Source of the DNA: Chelatococcus sp. YT9
Lineage (GTDB): Bacteria > Pseudomonadota > Alphaproteobacteria > Rhizobiales > Beijerinckiaceae
NCBI RefSeq assembly: GCF_018398315.1
Contig: NZ_JAHBRW010000001.1
Location: forward strand, 3,294,501 to 3,358,500
Direction: 5' to 3'
Length of the DNA: 64,000 nucleotides
The translations under genes were made by a program, and so were the position numbers. Below are positions 48,952 to 60,558 of the stretch, piece after piece (the stretch's first letter is position 1; each line of letters begins with the position of its first letter). The notes under the pieces are model-generated. The model ran no database searches and was not told the DNA's origin. It worked only from the letters and a program-made list of their open reading frames with translations.

Positions 48952-50685
48952 ATGAGCGCATCGTCCGATCTTCTCCGCATTGCCCTCGCGCAGCTCAACC
49001 CAACGGTTGGCGACGTCAGCGGCAATCTCGCCAAGGCCCGCGCGGCGCGTGCAGAGGCAGCGCGGCTTGGCGCTGACGCGGTGATGTTCCCCGAACTCTT
49101 CCTCGCCGGCTATCCGCCGGAGGATCTCGTCCTGAAGCCGGCGTTCCTGGATGCCTGCCGTGATGCATGCGAGGAATTGGCGACAGACACCGGAGACGGC
49201 GGTCCGGCGGTGCTCATCGGCTTGCCATGGGCCGAAAACGATACCGTCTACAACGCCTATGCCATTCTCGACGGTGGCATCGTGAGCGCCGTGCGCTTCA
49301 AGGTCGACCTGCCGAACTACGGCGTATTCGACGAGAAGCGCGTCTTTGCGGCGGGGCCTTTGCCAGGACCAGCCTCATTGCGCGGTGTGCGCGTCGGCTT
49401 GCCGATCTGTGAGGATATATGGGGCGAGGATGTGGTGGAATGCATCGCTGACACCGGCGGTGAGATCCTGCTTGTCCCCAACGGCTCTCCCTATGCCCGC
49501 GACAAGATGGACGTGCGTTTCAACATCGCCGCCGCGCGGGTCGCGGAGAGCGGGCTGCCCCTGGTTTATCTCAACCAGGTCTGCGGGCAGGATGAACTCG
49601 TCTTTGACGGAGCCTCCTTCGTCCTCAACGGTGACGGTTCGCTCGCCATTCAGATGCCTGCTTTTGTCGAGGCCATGTCGCTTGTCACCTTCGAGCGCAC
49701 GGCCGATGGCTGGCGCTGCAAGCCGGGCGAAAAGGCTCTGCTGGAGGAAGACGACGAAGCCGACTACGCGGCCTGCGTTTTCGGGCTCCGCGACTATGTT
49801 CGCAAGAACGGCTTTCCCGGCGTGGTGCTCGGCCTGTCCGGTGGCATCGATTCGGCGATCTGCGCGGCGATGGCCGTCGATGCGCTCGGCCCGGAACATG
49901 TGCATTGCGTCATGCTGCCGTACCGCTACACGTCCGGCGAGAGCCTCGCCGACGCATCGGCCTGCGTGAAGGCGCTCGGTATCCGCTATGACATTCTGTC
50001 GATCGCCGATGCGGTCGAGGGGCTGACAAGGGTGCTCAAGCCTCTCTTCGCGGGTCTCAATGCCGACACCACCGAGGAAAACCTGCAGAGCCGCGCGCGC
50101 GGCACGCTGCTGATGTCGATTTCGAACAAGTTTGGAGCGATGGTCGTGACCACCGGCAACAAGTCGGAAATGTCGGTCGGCTACGCCACGCTGTATGGCG
50201 ACATGAACGGTGGGTTCAATCCGATCAAGGACCTTTATAAAACTCAGGTCTACCGTCTGTCCGCGCTGCGGAACCGCTGGAAGCCCGCGGGCGCGCTCGG
50301 ACCGGACGGTGTCGTAATTCCCGACAACATCATCACCAAGGCGCCGACCGCGGAACTCCGGGACAACCAGACAGATCAGGATTCGCTGCCTCCCTATGAT
50401 GTGCTCGATGACATCCTCGTCGGGCTTGTAGAGGAAGAGTTGCGCGTGGCCGAGATCGTCGCCCGAGGCCATGATCTTGCAACCGTGAAGAAGGTTGAGC
50501 GGCTGCTTTATCTCGCCGAATATAAGCGCCGTCAGGCGCCGCCTGGCGTCAAGGTCACCGCCAAGAACTTCGGGCGTGATCGTCGCTATCCGATTACCAA
50601 TCGCTTTCGTGACAGCGGGACCGTTGGTCCGCAACGACGAAGCTCCATCGTCGTGACGACGTCAGCCAGTCAGGCTGATATCTGA
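48952..50685 (+). CDS. nadE: NAD+ synthase, glutamine-hydrolysing
   Basis: 577 residues (GTG at 48946 is an alternative). N-terminal nitrilase-type amidotransferase: MFPELFLAGYPPEDLV (Glu), FDEKRVFAAG (Lys) and LPICEDIWGED (Cys). C-terminal ATP pyrophosphatase with VLGLSGGIDSAICAAMA (SGGxDS), TTGNKSEMSVGYATLYGDM and the substrate loop PTAELRDNQTDQDSLPPYDV. Makes NAD+ from the deamido form with Gln as nitrogen source. Confidence 0.97.
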   Translation: MSASSDLLRIALAQLNPTVGDVSGNLAKARAARAEAARLGADAVMFPELFLAGYPPEDLVLKPAFLDACRDACEELATDTGDGGPAVLIGLPWAENDTVYNAYAILDGGIVSAVRFKVDLPNYGVFDEKRVFAAGPLPGPASLRGVRVGLPICEDIWGEDVVECIADTGGEILLVPNGSPYARDKMDVRFNIAAARVAESGLPLVYLNQVCGQDELVFDGASFVLNGDGSLAIQMPAFVEAMSLVTFERTADGWRCKPGEKALLEEDDEADYAACVFGLRDYVRKNGFPGVVLGLSGGIDSAICAAMAVDALGPEHVHCVMLPYRYTSGESLADASACVKALGIRYDILSIADAVEGLTRVLKPLFAGLNADTTEENLQSRARGTLLMSISNKFGAMVVTTGNKSEMSVGYATLYGDMNGGFNPIKDLYKTQVYRLSALRNRWKPAGALGPDGVVIPDNIITKAPTAELRDNQTDQDSLPPYDVLDDILVGLVEEELRVAEIVARGHDLATVKKVERLLYLAEYKRRQAPPGVKVTAKNFGRDRRYPITNRFRDSGTVGPQRRSSIVVTTSASQADI

Positions 50686-50784
50686 ACGCCGCGCCTTCAC
50701 GCGCGACCCTTCCCTGGAGGCCCCACGGGCCGACCAGGGGACCGGCCAGCGCCGACTGACATCGACAGCCTGAATGGCCCATCA

Positions 50785-52134
50785 ATGACTGCGCATTCTA
50801 CTCCCGTCGTCCGCTTCGCCCCGTCACCCACGGGCTTTCTCCATATCGGCAACGCCCGCCCCGCGCTGCTCAATTGGCTCTTCGCGCTCAACCACGGCGG
50901 GCGCTTCGTGCTGCGCCTGGACGATACCGATCTGGCGCGCTCCACGAAGGAATATGCCGACGCGGTGGCTGAAGACCTCGCCTGGCTTGGAATCGAGCCC
51001 GACGTGTTCGTCCGGCAGTCCGATCGTCTCGACATCTATGACCGCGCGGTCGAGAAGCTCAAGGCGAAGGGTGTGCTCTATCCCTGCTACGAGACCCCGG
51101 ACGAGCTCGATCGCCGCCGCAAGCGCCAGCTCGCCCGTGGCAAGCCGCCGATTTATGACCGGGCTGCGCTCAACCTCACGGCAGAGCAGCGCGCCGCCCT
51201 CGAGGCCGAGGGGCGTACGCCGCATTGGCGTTTCCTGCTCGATCATCGTGTCGTGCGATGGACCGATCTCGCGCGTGGGGTCATAGAGGTCGATACGGCT
51301 TCGCTGTCGGACCCCGTCCTCGTGCGCGCAGATGGCACCTATCTCTACACCCTTCCGTCCGTGGTCGATGATCTTGACCTCGGCATCACCCATGTGATCC
51401 GGGGAGAGGATCATATCACCAACACCGCCGTGCAGATCGCGCTGATCGAGGCTCTCGATGGCGCGGTGCCGACCTTCGCCCATACCAATCTCCTCACCAC
51501 CGCCAGTGGTGAAGGGCTGTCGAAGCGTCTCGGACATCTCTCGCTGAGGGGCCTGCGGGAACAGGGCATCGAGGCGATGGCGGTTGCCTCGCTGGCCGTG
51601 CTGGTAGGCTCGGCCGAGGCCGTGCGGCCGGTCGCATCAATGGAGGAACTGGCGAAGCTCGTCGATCTCGCGCGTCTCTCCCACGCGCCCGCGAAATTCG
51701 ATGAGGCCGAGCTCGCCTCCCTCAATGCCAAGCTGCTGCACAGCTTCTCGTATGGAGCTGTGCAGCGGCGTCTCAGGCTCCTCGGCGTCGAGGGCGGGGA
51801 AACCTTCTGGCTCGCGGTGCGGGGCAATCTGGAGCGGCTGGCCGATGCGCGGGAATGGTGGCGGGTGGTTGCCGGCCCGATCGATCCCATTATCGAGGAT
51901 CACGCTTTCACCGCGACGGCCGCGGACCTGCTGCCGCCGGAGCCCTGGAATGCCACGACGTGGAAGGATTGGACGACCGCCCTGAAGGCCGCGACGGGCG
52001 TTGGCGGACGATCGCTGTTCATGCCGCTCAGGTTGGCCCTGACAGCCCATGACCACGGGCCTGAACTGGCGGCATTGCTGCCTTTGATCGGTGGTGCCAA
52101 AGCGGCCGCGCGACTGCGGGGCGAACGCGCCTGA
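50785..52134 (+). CDS. gltX: Glutamate-tRNA ligase
   Basis: 449 residues. Class I synthetase motifs: [20 protein letters not shown] (HIGH) and [13 protein letters not shown] (KMSKS variant LSKR). [20 protein letters not shown] is also conserved. Charges tRNA-Glu, and in alphaproteobacteria one of two GltX copies may serve tRNA-Gln with GatCAB. The C-terminal anticodon domain is present and has normal length. Which of the two paralogues this is cannot be told here. Confidence 0.93.
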   Translation: MTAHSTPVVRFAPSPTGFLHIGNARPALLNWLFALNHGGRFVLRLDDTDLARSTKEYADAVAEDLAWLGIEPDVFVRQSDRLDIYDRAVEKLKAKGVLYPCYETPDELDRRRKRQLARGKPPIYDRAALNLTAEQRAALEAEGRTPHWRFLLDHRVVRWTDLARGVIEVDTASLSDPVLVRADGTYLYTLPSVVDDLDLGITHVIRGEDHITNTAVQIALIEALDGAVPTFAHTNLLTTASGEGLSKRLGHLSLRGLREQGIEAMAVASLAVLVGSAEAVRPVASMEELAKLVDLARLSHAPAKFDEAELASLNAKLLHSFSYGAVQRRLRLLGVEGGETFWLAVRGNLERLADAREWWRVVAGPIDPIIEDHAFTATAADLLPPEPWNATTWKDWTTALKAATGVGGRSLFMPLRLALTAHDHGPELAALLPLIGGAKAAARLRGERA

Positions 52135-52291
52135 GGCCGGCAGACCTCCGAGGGTCGTTGAGAACGCTGTTCTCGTCAGCGCGCTTGCCCCGGTGATCCT
52201 CCGATGGAGAAGACCCTACGCCTCTTCGGTCGGGCGCGGGAACACGCCCGGCTGACAAGAGGTCTCACCGATCCAGCGCGACCGTCGGGGA

Positions 52292-53518
52292 CTATCGCGG
52301 GTTGATCAGGACGGAGTTTTGCGGGCTGGCGACGAGGTAGGGCGCGACGATGCGCACCTTGCGCCGCTGACCGTCCGGCCCCACTTCCTCGCGCAGCGTG
52401 CCGTCATCCTGATCGACGGTGGTCACCTCCGCGATGGATTGTGGACCGATGCCGGACGATGCTGCGCTCGCGGTCGGAACAACAGAAGGATCGTTCGCGG
52501 CGGCATTGTCGGCGGCATCCTCGTCATCGTCCGCCTTCGCCGTTGCGGCGGCCTTGGCCGCGGCAGCCGCTTGGCGTTCGTTGGCACGCTGAGCAGCGGT
52601 GGTCTTGGGGCGTGATAGTTCCTCGGCCTTTTCAGCGGTCACGATGATATCGCTCTTGCGCCGCTCCAGCATGAATTCCGCAGGCTGGAGCGCTTGCGCC
52701 CAGCTCTCTCCCATGGGGCGGCAGGAAACCTCGGGATTGAGGGTCCGCTCGTATTGCAGAGCGCTGGGGAGATCGGAATAGGGCCGTCCGGTGGCGCTGA
52801 CAGCCTGGGCGACATTGCCGCCCTGGGCCATGAAGAAGAGTTCTGTCGGTGAAGCGGGGCATTGCGCCTGGCAGAGCTCCTGGGCGCTGCTTCGGCCGGA
52901 GGCGGGGCCGCCCAAGGGGAAGAAATAGCCATCGGCCAGCCGCACGCAAACGGCACGCGAGCCGCCCAGGCGTTTTTCGCCGCCCCCTTCACCATGGCTG
53001 GGAGGCGCCTGACCGTCGAGATCAGCCTGTGAGGGTTCTTGTTCGGGCTGGCCGCCGCCAAAGAGCATCTCGAAGAAGCCACGCTGGCGCGGAGCCGCCG
53101 CTGTGCGAGGGGCACAGGCTTCCGCCGCCGCCGCGCTCAGTTCGCGCCGCCGCGCCTCCGTCTGCGCGTCGCCGCCGCCGGCGCGCGAGCGAAGGAGGTC
53201 GTAATTGGCCTGCATCTGCGACATACGTGCTTGCAAGCCGCCGCACTCTGCCGGTCGCTGCCAACCGAACAGTCCGCCACCGCGGTCGCAGCCGAGCTGC
53301 TGATAATACCCACGAGTCCGTTCGAGTTCCGAGCGCTGGCGCTGTGCGGCCGCCGCATATTGCTGGCCCTGCCCTCCGCCGCGGGGGAGGGAGGCGAGTT
53401 CCGCGCGGTAACGCTGGCACGCGGCGGGCGACACCACTTCCTGCGCATAAGCATGACCCGTGAACAGGGTGCAGACAAATGTGGCTGCGATGGCATATGC
53501 CGCGCGGCGGCTGATCAT
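52292..53518 (-). CDS. DUF2865 exported protein
   Basis: 408 residues from the ATG at 53518 with AGGA six bases upstream; frames up to 53728 are open. Signal peptide ISRRAAYAIAATFVCTLFTG ending AYAQ. Gln/Arg-rich coiled-coil part (RQRSELERTRGYYQQLGCDR), then the DUF2865 core: AVCVRLADGYFFPLGG, CQAQCPASPTELFFM and NPEVSCRPMGES with conserved Cys. C-terminal Ala/Lys/Asp-rich linker. Found in Hyphomicrobiales; function unknown, periplasm. Confidence 0.88.
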   Translation of the reverse strand: MISRRAAYAIAATFVCTLFTGHAYAQEVVSPAACQRYRAELASLPRGGGQGQQYAAAAQRQRSELERTRGYYQQLGCDRGGGLFGWQRPAECGGLQARMSQMQANYDLLRSRAGGGDAQTEARRRELSAAAAEACAPRTAAAPRQRGFFEMLFGGGQPEQEPSQADLDGQAPPSHGEGGGEKRLGGSRAVCVRLADGYFFPLGGPASGRSSAQELCQAQCPASPTELFFMAQGGNVAQAVSATGRPYSDLPSALQYERTLNPEVSCRPMGESWAQALQPAEFMLERRKSDIIVTAEKAEELSRPKTTAAQRANERQAAAAAKAAATAKADDDEDAADNAAANDPSVVPTASAASSGIGPQSIAEVTTVDQDDGTLREEVGPDGQRRKVRIVAPYLVASPQNSVLINPR

Positions 53519-53702
53519 GATGCGTCCTGTCATTGCCCTCAGCGGTAGCGGCATGAGGATGTATCTGTGTGGAGATTGACTAAAGTGTGTCGCTACGATC
53601 GAAAAGGGGTAAGCGGCGAATTCGCGAACACAAGGGATTGAGGTCGAGCGCACCTTGCCTAGCTCGCGTTGGCTCGCGCTGTCGCCCGAGGCGGTGTCGC
53701 GC

Positions 53703-54245
53703 CTACATATCCATCTCGGGAGGCGCATCCACCGGGATGCCGGAACGCTGCATCAGAACTTCGATGACCCGATCGAAGGCTGCCAGCTCTTCAGGGGGAA
53801 TGTCTTTAGTCAATTGTTCCGCATAGCTTATTGCGAGCGGAATGATCTCCGTATAAAGCGCGCGTCCCTGATCCGTCAGAGACAGGAATGCTTCCCGGCG
53901 ATCCCGCTCGTTCGCCCTGCGTTCCAGCAGTCCGCGATCTTCCAGGGCCGCTGTGGCGCGCGACACCTTCGTCTTGTGCATGCGGGTATGCGCGCCGATG
54001 TCGCGCGCTGTCATTTCGCCGAGTTCCCCAAGCAGCGCGATCGTACGCCATTCCGGCAAGCCAAAACCGAATCGCTTTTCGTAGATGCGGCCGAGACCTT
54101 CCGCGACGACCTGCGCCAGCACGTTGAGACGGTAGGGAATGAACCGGCTTAGCGTCAGCGTCAATGGCGCGGTCTCTTCATTCGAGCTCGCTCCGGAGGC
54201 AGTGCTAGCAGAAGGGGGAACGCCACGAGATACTGGGGAGGACAT
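53703..54245 (-). CDS. MarR-family transcriptional regulator
   Basis: 180 residues. Winged helix: LSRFIPYRLNVLAQVVAEGL dimer helix, LPEWRTIALLGELGEMTARD, HTRMHKTKVSRATAALEDRG recognition helix, wing RANERDRREAFLSLTDQGRA. N-terminal about 25 residues are low in complexity. Binds DNA as a dimer, often at its own promoter and released by phenolic ligands. No target gene is adjacent in divergent orientation; 54246-54547 contains no clear gene. Confidence 0.92.
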   Translation of the reverse strand: MSSPVSRGVPPSASTASGASSNEETAPLTLTLSRFIPYRLNVLAQVVAEGLGRIYEKRFGFGLPEWRTIALLGELGEMTARDIGAHTRMHKTKVSRATAALEDRGLLERRANERDRREAFLSLTDQGRALYTEIIPLAISYAEQLTKDIPPEELAAFDRVIEVLMQRSGIPVDAPPEMDM

Positions 54246-54547
54246 GGAACTCGATTACCGTTGGTCGGGTGGAACGGGGGCAGTTAACAACTTTTAGCAC
54301 AGCAACGGATGCCAAGGTCCAGCGGACCCTGCCTGAAATCTGTGCGACGCGGGCCGAAGTGTTGTGCGCCTGTGCCCGCTCGACTCAGCGATGGCGCCAG
54401 GGAAACCGGAGAGGAAAACCATCTCCAGTGCCGCAAACCCGTTGATAGCTCCCGAGCTGCCGCTTTGGACGGGCCTCCGCATGTGCGGTCGTCGGCCTAC
54501 CGATACCCGCGATATCGTGATTCCCGGAGCGGCGGCCGCCGGGGCGG

Positions 54548-54772
54548 TCATCGGCTTCCGGGCAAATGCTCGGTGGCCGGAGAACGCTGCGGTGAAGAGC
54601 CATCCTGTCCCGACAGAGCCAACGCGAGAGACATCGGCTTGGCCCGTATCGCTTGAGAGGGGCCGATCACCTGCGTCATGCTGAGAATGGCAACCAGGCT
54701 CACCCCCAGACAAAGCCCCAATTCGACGGGAGCAACGTGCCTGATACGATGTCCCTGAGCTACGATGCGCAT
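54548..54772 (-). CDS. Possible small membrane protein (74 aa)
   Basis: From the ATG at 54772: MRIVAQGHRIRHVAPVELGL, one hydrophobic helix (LGLCLGVSLVAILSMTQVIG), then a polar tail with SPQRSPATEHLPGSR. No strong ribosome binding site. Supported only by the helix and absence of other genes; may not be real. Confidence 0.35.
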   Translation of the reverse strand: MRIVAQGHRIRHVAPVELGLCLGVSLVAILSMTQVIGPSQAIRAKPMSLALALSGQDGSSPQRSPATEHLPGSR

Positions 54773-55135
54773 GTCGGTCTCGCCTGTATCCAAGGGCCCG
54801 CTATCAGCGGACCGGCCGGAATACTGAACGCCACGGAGCTCTCGCATGGCGCGCATGCGTGTCCCGAGGAACGATGATTGAACAACTCTCGCGATCCTAG
54901 CGTCTGACAGATAAAAGTCAATTGCGGCAATAGTTTAGATGTATTCTCAATCAATGGTGGGCGCGAATGGGCTCAGGATAGATCACTGGCCGCTTCTGGC
55001 GCTGTACCCTGTGCCGGAGCGCTTGCAATCACAGCCGCTTGCAAAAAGGCCGGGAAAGACAGACATGCGGACAGTGCGGTCGTTGACCGGATCATGCCCA
55101 CCATTTTCGGCTTGGCGCCACGAGGAGTGTTCGCG
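54773..55135. other. Intergenic region upstream of creA
   Basis: About 360 bp. It contains an AT-richer stretch near 54900-54960 that may hold a promoter for creA; no convincing gene on either strand. Confidence 0.4.
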
Positions 55136-55690
55136 ATGAAACGTCGCAGAAGAGACGGAACCGGCAGCTCGGGTTGGTTGTTTGCGCTCGGCCTCGGGGC
55201 GTTGAGCCTGCTCGTGCCCGCAGCACCGGGCGTTATGGCGCAGAACGGACCGGATCTGATTTTCCGCAAGTCGACCGTCTGGAAGATGCTGACACCGGAC
55301 GATACGCTCGCGGTCTATGGCATTGATGATCCGGTGGTGGAGGGGGTGGCGTGCCACTATACGCTGCCGGAGCGCGGCGGAATCAAAGGCATGTTCGGTG
55401 TCGCGGAGGAAGTTTCCGACGTCTCACTCTCTTGCCGGCAAGTCGGCCCGATCACCATCAAGCAGAAGTTCGAGCAGGGCGAGGTTGTCTTCAGCGAAAG
55501 ACGCTCGCTCGTCTTCAAGCGAATGCAGATCGTTCGTGGTTGCGATACCAAGCGTAATGTACTGGTCTATCTCGTTTATTCGGACAAGCTGATCGACGGT
55601 TCGCCGCAGAACTCCACATCGAGCGTCCCAATCATGCCTTGGGGCGCCAATGTCAATGTGCAGGCCTGCGCGGAATGGCTGAAGAAATAA
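55136..55690 (+). CDS. creA: CreA family protein
   Basis: 184 residues from the ATG at 55136 (GAGGAG ribosome binding site). Signal peptide GWLFALGLGALSLLVPAAPG ending VMAQ. CreA pattern: IDDPVVEGVACHYTLPERGG, EVSDVSLSCRQVGPI, VVFSERRSLVFKRMQIVRGC, LVYSDKLIDGSPQNSTSSVP. Exported protein with four conserved Cys; physiological role poorly known. Confidence 0.92.
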   Translation: MKRRRRDGTGSSGWLFALGLGALSLLVPAAPGVMAQNGPDLIFRKSTVWKMLTPDDTLAVYGIDDPVVEGVACHYTLPERGGIKGMFGVAEEVSDVSLSCRQVGPITIKQKFEQGEVVFSERRSLVFKRMQIVRGCDTKRNVLVYLVYSDKLIDGSPQNSTSSVPIMPWGANVNVQACAEWLKK

Positions 55691-55907
55691 CGCCGAGCCC
55701 AATCCGCCGTATGCTGCTTTCCAAACGATATCAGCGCGTTGCACGGCTGTTCTGAATCGAACTCGGAAGATCGAACTCGGAAGCAAGTGGGGTTGAGCAG
55801 AGGCTGCGTGGCCTGCCTCGCTTCATCGTGGGCGGCCGGAACCGCTTGGCAACGGACCAAGCGGCGAAGCTGCTGTATTCGGAAGCCGTGCGAGGACTGA
55901 GAGGGCT

Positions 55908-56216
55908 CTAATTGTCGCAGGTGATGGCCATGGCCGCTGCGGTCGAACGCGACGCGCCCGTCGAGCTCGTGATGTCGCTCGCCGGCCCGAAGGCACTTGC
56001 CGCCCGATAGCCCTGGGCGACGCACCAGGCATTGGCGACCCCGGTGGCGCAATCGCCGCCGGTCGCGAGGCAATCCGCGACGCCGTAGCCATCATTGGCG
56101 GGAATGATAAAGGTTGCCGCTGCTGTCGCCGCACTCGCGGGCTTCGGCTGGGGCAAGAACGACACCGCCGCGACAAGAGCAGCGGCTGATCCGGCGAGGA
56201 GAAGGACGCGACGCAT
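55908..56216 (-). CDS. Small exported protein (102 aa)
   Basis: Starts MRRVLLLAGSAAALVAAVSF (an ATG four codons earlier is possible). Signal peptide with cut near ASAAT, then TFIIPANDGYGVADCLATGG, CATGVANAWCVAQGYRAASA and a C-terminal AITCDN: four Cys, probably two disulphides. Proteins with the DGYGVADCLA motif are common in this order, as I recall, but have no known role. 55691-55907 has no other gene. Confidence 0.7.
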   Translation of the reverse strand: MRRVLLLAGSAAALVAAVSFLPQPKPASAATAAATFIIPANDGYGVADCLATGGDCATGVANAWCVAQGYRAASAFGPASDITSSTGASRSTAAAMAITCDN

Positions 56217-56664
56217 GGCCTGCAACATTCAAGGGTTAGGAGATTGGCAGAGCAATCTCATTCATTTGCGTAAATAAATTTTGAAACCGTAGGTTCCGCA
56301 GTGTGTCTGCACACATGCTCGTAAGGAGCGCACGCTCTTGACGGATTCGCGGGAAAAAGGCAATTATCCCGGCCATGATGGCGAGCGTCCGCACAACCCG
56401 GATTTCGATTATTTGCAGCTAGCGTAACCGCTGGCTGTTGCCGTCTTTGTCTTTCCCTTGAGATCGATCAGAGCGCGCCGATGGCCAGGGCAACCGGTGG
56501 CATGTGGCGTTCCTCATCTGGAAATGGGGTTGCGTTGGCGAAAGCCTGGGCTTCCGTCGATCGTCGCAATGCGCGCGAGCCTGTATCTTTGTTGTGGATG
56601 ACGTGAGCTGAGGTGGCCTTTGATCCGGCGAGTTTCGACGGAGCGGGCGGAAGAGGGAACGGAC
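56217..56664. other. Intergenic region upstream of cysS
   Basis: About 450 bp. AT-rich around 56250-56290, with a GTGTG-TCTG-CACAC inverted repeat near 56300 and likely promoters for the leftward exported-protein gene and for cysS. No convincing gene. Confidence 0.45.
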
Positions 56665-58154
<1,490 letters not shown>

Positions 58155-58155
<1 letters not shown>

Positions 58156-58658
58156 TGGGCACGACCAGACCCACTCCCGCATTGCGGCCCTTCCTGCCGT
58201 CGGACCTCGCCGTCGTCACGGCGATCTTCCAGGACAGCATCGAGGAGCTGACGGAGGACGATTATAGCGAGGCGCAGCGCGCCGCCTGGGCGGAAAGGGC
58301 GGACGAGCAGGATTTCGCGGCGCGTCTGACCGCTTCGCTCACGCTCGTCGCGACCATTGATGGGTCGGTCGTCGGTTTCGCCTCGCTCAAGGACAACAAG
58401 CACATCGACATGCTCTATGTGCATCCGGGTTTCGCGCGGCAAGGCATTGCGACGCTGCTCTGCGATGCCTTGGAGAAGCTCGCCGGCGGGCGCGGCGCGT
58501 CCGCCCTCACGGTGGATGCGAGCGATACCGCCCGGCCATTCTTCGATGGCAGGGGCTATGTGGGTGAGAGCCGGAACACGGTGCCCGTGGGCGAGGAATG
58601 GCTCGGCAACACCACGATGAAAAAGACGCTCGTCGCGTCCGACGGATCACTATCATGA
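58155..58658 (+). CDS. GNAT-family N-acetyltransferase
   Basis: 167 residues. GNAT fold: LRPFLPSDLAVVTAIFQDSI, strand SVVGFASLKDNKHIDMLYVH, acetyl-CoA loop PGFARQGIATLLCDALEKLA, and VDASDTARPFFDGRGYVGES near the end. Moves an acetyl group from acetyl-CoA to an amine; substrate unknown. Translationally coupled between cysS and cimA. Confidence 0.93.
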
Positions 58659-60259
58659 GCACTTCAGCCGACGGCCGCGAGCGCCTCTATCTCTACGACA
58701 CGACGCTACGTGACGGAGCCCAGACCACCGACGTCAACTTCTCGCTCGCCGACAAGCAGCTGATCGCCGGCATGCTGGACGAGCTCGGCATCGACTATGT
58801 CGAGGGCGGCTATCCCGGTGCCAACCCGCTCGATACGACCTTTTTCGCCGAAAAGGCGACCAAGAAGGCGCATTTTGCCGCCTTCGGCATGACGAAGCGG
58901 GCAGGGCGCTCGGCGGCCAACGACCCCGGTGTGGCTAGCTTGCTCGATTCGGCGGCCGACGTCATCTGTTTCGTCGCCAAGTCCTGGGACGAGCAGGTGA
59001 AGGTCGCGCTTGAGATCAGCCTTGACGATAATCTCGCCGGTATCCGCGAGAGCCTCGAGGCGGCCCGCGAGAGCGGCCGGGAGGCGATGCTCGACTGCGA
59101 GCACTTCTTTGACGGCTACAAGGCCAACCCGACCTATGCCTTGTCCTGCGTCAAGGCGGCCTACGAGGCCGGCGCCCGCTGGGTCGTGCTCTGTGACACC
59201 AATGGTGGCACGCTCCCGGATGAGGTCGAGGCCATTGTCCGCGAGGTTGCGCGACATGTGCCCGGCGACCACCTCGGCATTCACGCGCACGACGACACTG
59301 GTTGTGCGGTCGCCAATTCGCTGGCGGCAGTGCGCGCGGGCGCCCGGCAGATCCAAGGCACGCTCAACGGCCTCGGCGAGCGCTGCGGCAACGCCAATCT
59401 CGTCAGCCTCATCCCGACACTGGCGCTGAAATCGCCCTATGCGGAAACCCTCGCGATCGGTGTTGATGCGGAGGGCCTGCGTGGGTTGACCCCGGTGTCG
59501 CGGGCACTGGACGAGATCTTGAACCGGGCGCCGAACCGCCACGCGCCCTATGTCGGCGCCAGTGCCTTCGCCACCAAGGCGGGCATCCATGCCTCAGCCC
59601 TGCTGAAAGATCCCCACAGCTACGAGCATGTGGAGCCCGAGGCTGTCGGCAACCAGCGGCAACTCCTGGTCTCGGACCAGGCTGGCCGCTCGAATCTTAT
59701 CGCCGGTCTCGCCCGCGTCGGCATCACCGTCGACAAGGATGACCGCCGGCTGACGCGCCTGCTCGCGGTGGTGAAGGAAAAGGAGGCGCAGGGCTATTCC
59801 TATGAAGCCGCCGACGCCTCGTTCTTTCTGCTGGCGAAGGGCGTGCTGGGTGGGGTGCCGACCTTCTTCAATGTTGATCGCTTCAGTGTGAATGTGGAGC
59901 GGCGCTATAACGCGGTCGGCGAGCTGACGACGGTGGCGGAGGCCATCGTCAAGGTCGAGGTCGACGGCGAGGTGCTGATTTCGGCGGCCGAAGGCAATGG
60001 GCCAGTGAATGCGCTCGACGTCGCCTTGCGCAAGGATCTCGGCAAGTACCAGCGCTTCATCGAGGGCATTCACCTCCTGGACTTCAAGGTGCGTGTCTTT
60101 CAAGGCGGCACGGACGCCGTCACCCGCGTGCTCGTGGAATTCGGTGACGAGACCGGCGCGCGCTGGTGCACCGTCGGTGTATCACCCAATATCATCGACG
60201 CGTCGTTCCAGGCGCTCAACGATTCCATCGTCTACAAGCTGGTGACAAGCGGGGCTTGA
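58655..60259 (+). CDS. cimA: (R)-citramalate synthase
   Basis: 534 residues from the ATG at 58655 (ATGA overlap). LYLYDTTLRDGAQTTDVNFS is the catalytic DTTLRDG motif of the HMGL-like TIM barrel; HAHDDTGCAVANSLAAVRAG and QGTLNGLGERCGNANLVSLI give metal and substrate residues. C-terminal LeuA-type allosteric dimer domain (about 410-530). The sequence type with GxxxxDTTFF...EGGYPGANPLD fits citramalate synthase of TIGR00977 type, making citramalate from pyruvate and acetyl-CoA for isoleucine. Confidence 0.92.
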   Translation: MSTSADGRERLYLYDTTLRDGAQTTDVNFSLADKQLIAGMLDELGIDYVEGGYPGANPLDTTFFAEKATKKAHFAAFGMTKRAGRSAANDPGVASLLDSAADVICFVAKSWDEQVKVALEISLDDNLAGIRESLEAARESGREAMLDCEHFFDGYKANPTYALSCVKAAYEAGARWVVLCDTNGGTLPDEVEAIVREVARHVPGDHLGIHAHDDTGCAVANSLAAVRAGARQIQGTLNGLGERCGNANLVSLIPTLALKSPYAETLAIGVDAEGLRGLTPVSRALDEILNRAPNRHAPYVGASAFATKAGIHASALLKDPHSYEHVEPEAVGNQRQLLVSDQAGRSNLIAGLARVGITVDKDDRRLTRLLAVVKEKEAQGYSYEAADASFFLLAKGVLGGVPTFFNVDRFSVNVERRYNAVGELTTVAEAIVKVEVDGEVLISAAEGNGPVNALDVALRKDLGKYQRFIEGIHLLDFKVRVFQGGTDAVTRVLVEFGDETGARWCTVGVSPNIIDASFQALNDSIVYKLVTSGA

Positions 60260-60270
60260 GCCGCCGCTGG

Positions 60271-60321
60271 TCCCTCCCCCAAGGGGGAGGGTGGCCTCGC
60301 GCCAGCGAGGTCGGGTGGGGT
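60271..60321. repeat. GC-rich palindromic intergenic repeat, unit 1
   Basis: CCCTCCCCC-AA-GGGGGAGGG hairpin followed by a second one (CCTCGC-GCCA-GCGAGG) and TCGGGTGGGGT. It pairs with unit 2 in inverted orientation. Confidence 0.75.
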
Positions 60322-60377
60322 CAATGATGCTTCCGGGGCTATGCAGGTGCTGACGGACAACCCGGCAGCTCCAGGAC

Positions 60378-60427
60378 GCACCCCACCCGGCGCCTGCGGC
60401 GCCACCCTCCCCTGAAGGGGAGGGATC
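60378..60427. repeat. GC-rich palindromic intergenic repeat, unit 2 (inverted)
   Basis: ACCCCACCCGGCGCCTGCGG followed by a CCCTCCCCTGAAGGGGAGGG hairpin: the reverse-oriented partner of unit 1. Together they can fold into one large stem-loop with about 55 bp between the units. Confidence 0.75.
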
Positions 60428-60492
60428 GGCACGGCGTCGAACCGCTTACCCCGCTTGTTCCGAGAGTGATGGTGATTGTCTCCGAAGCGGGG

Positions 60493-60548
60493 TTCCCCCT
60501 CACCCGCGCCTGCGGCGCGGCCTCTCCCGATGGGAAGAGGTGAGGGGG
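60493..60548. repeat. GC-rich palindromic intergenic repeat, unit 3 (related type)
   Basis: CCCCCTCACCCGCGCCTGCG and the mirrored end AAGAGGTGAGGGGG with inner hairpins. A sibling of units 1-2 by layout; ends 10 bp before the stop codon of the LOG gene. Confidence 0.7.
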
Positions 60549-60558
60549 CGTTGATCGT

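Noticed and set aside
49375-50634. Leftward 419-codon frame over nadE
   Set aside because: Antisense shadow of NAD synthase.
54309-54684. Rightward frames between the MarR gene and the possible small membrane protein
   Set aside because: No ribosome binding site or family likeness; overlapping frames on both strands are of equal quality, so none is supported.
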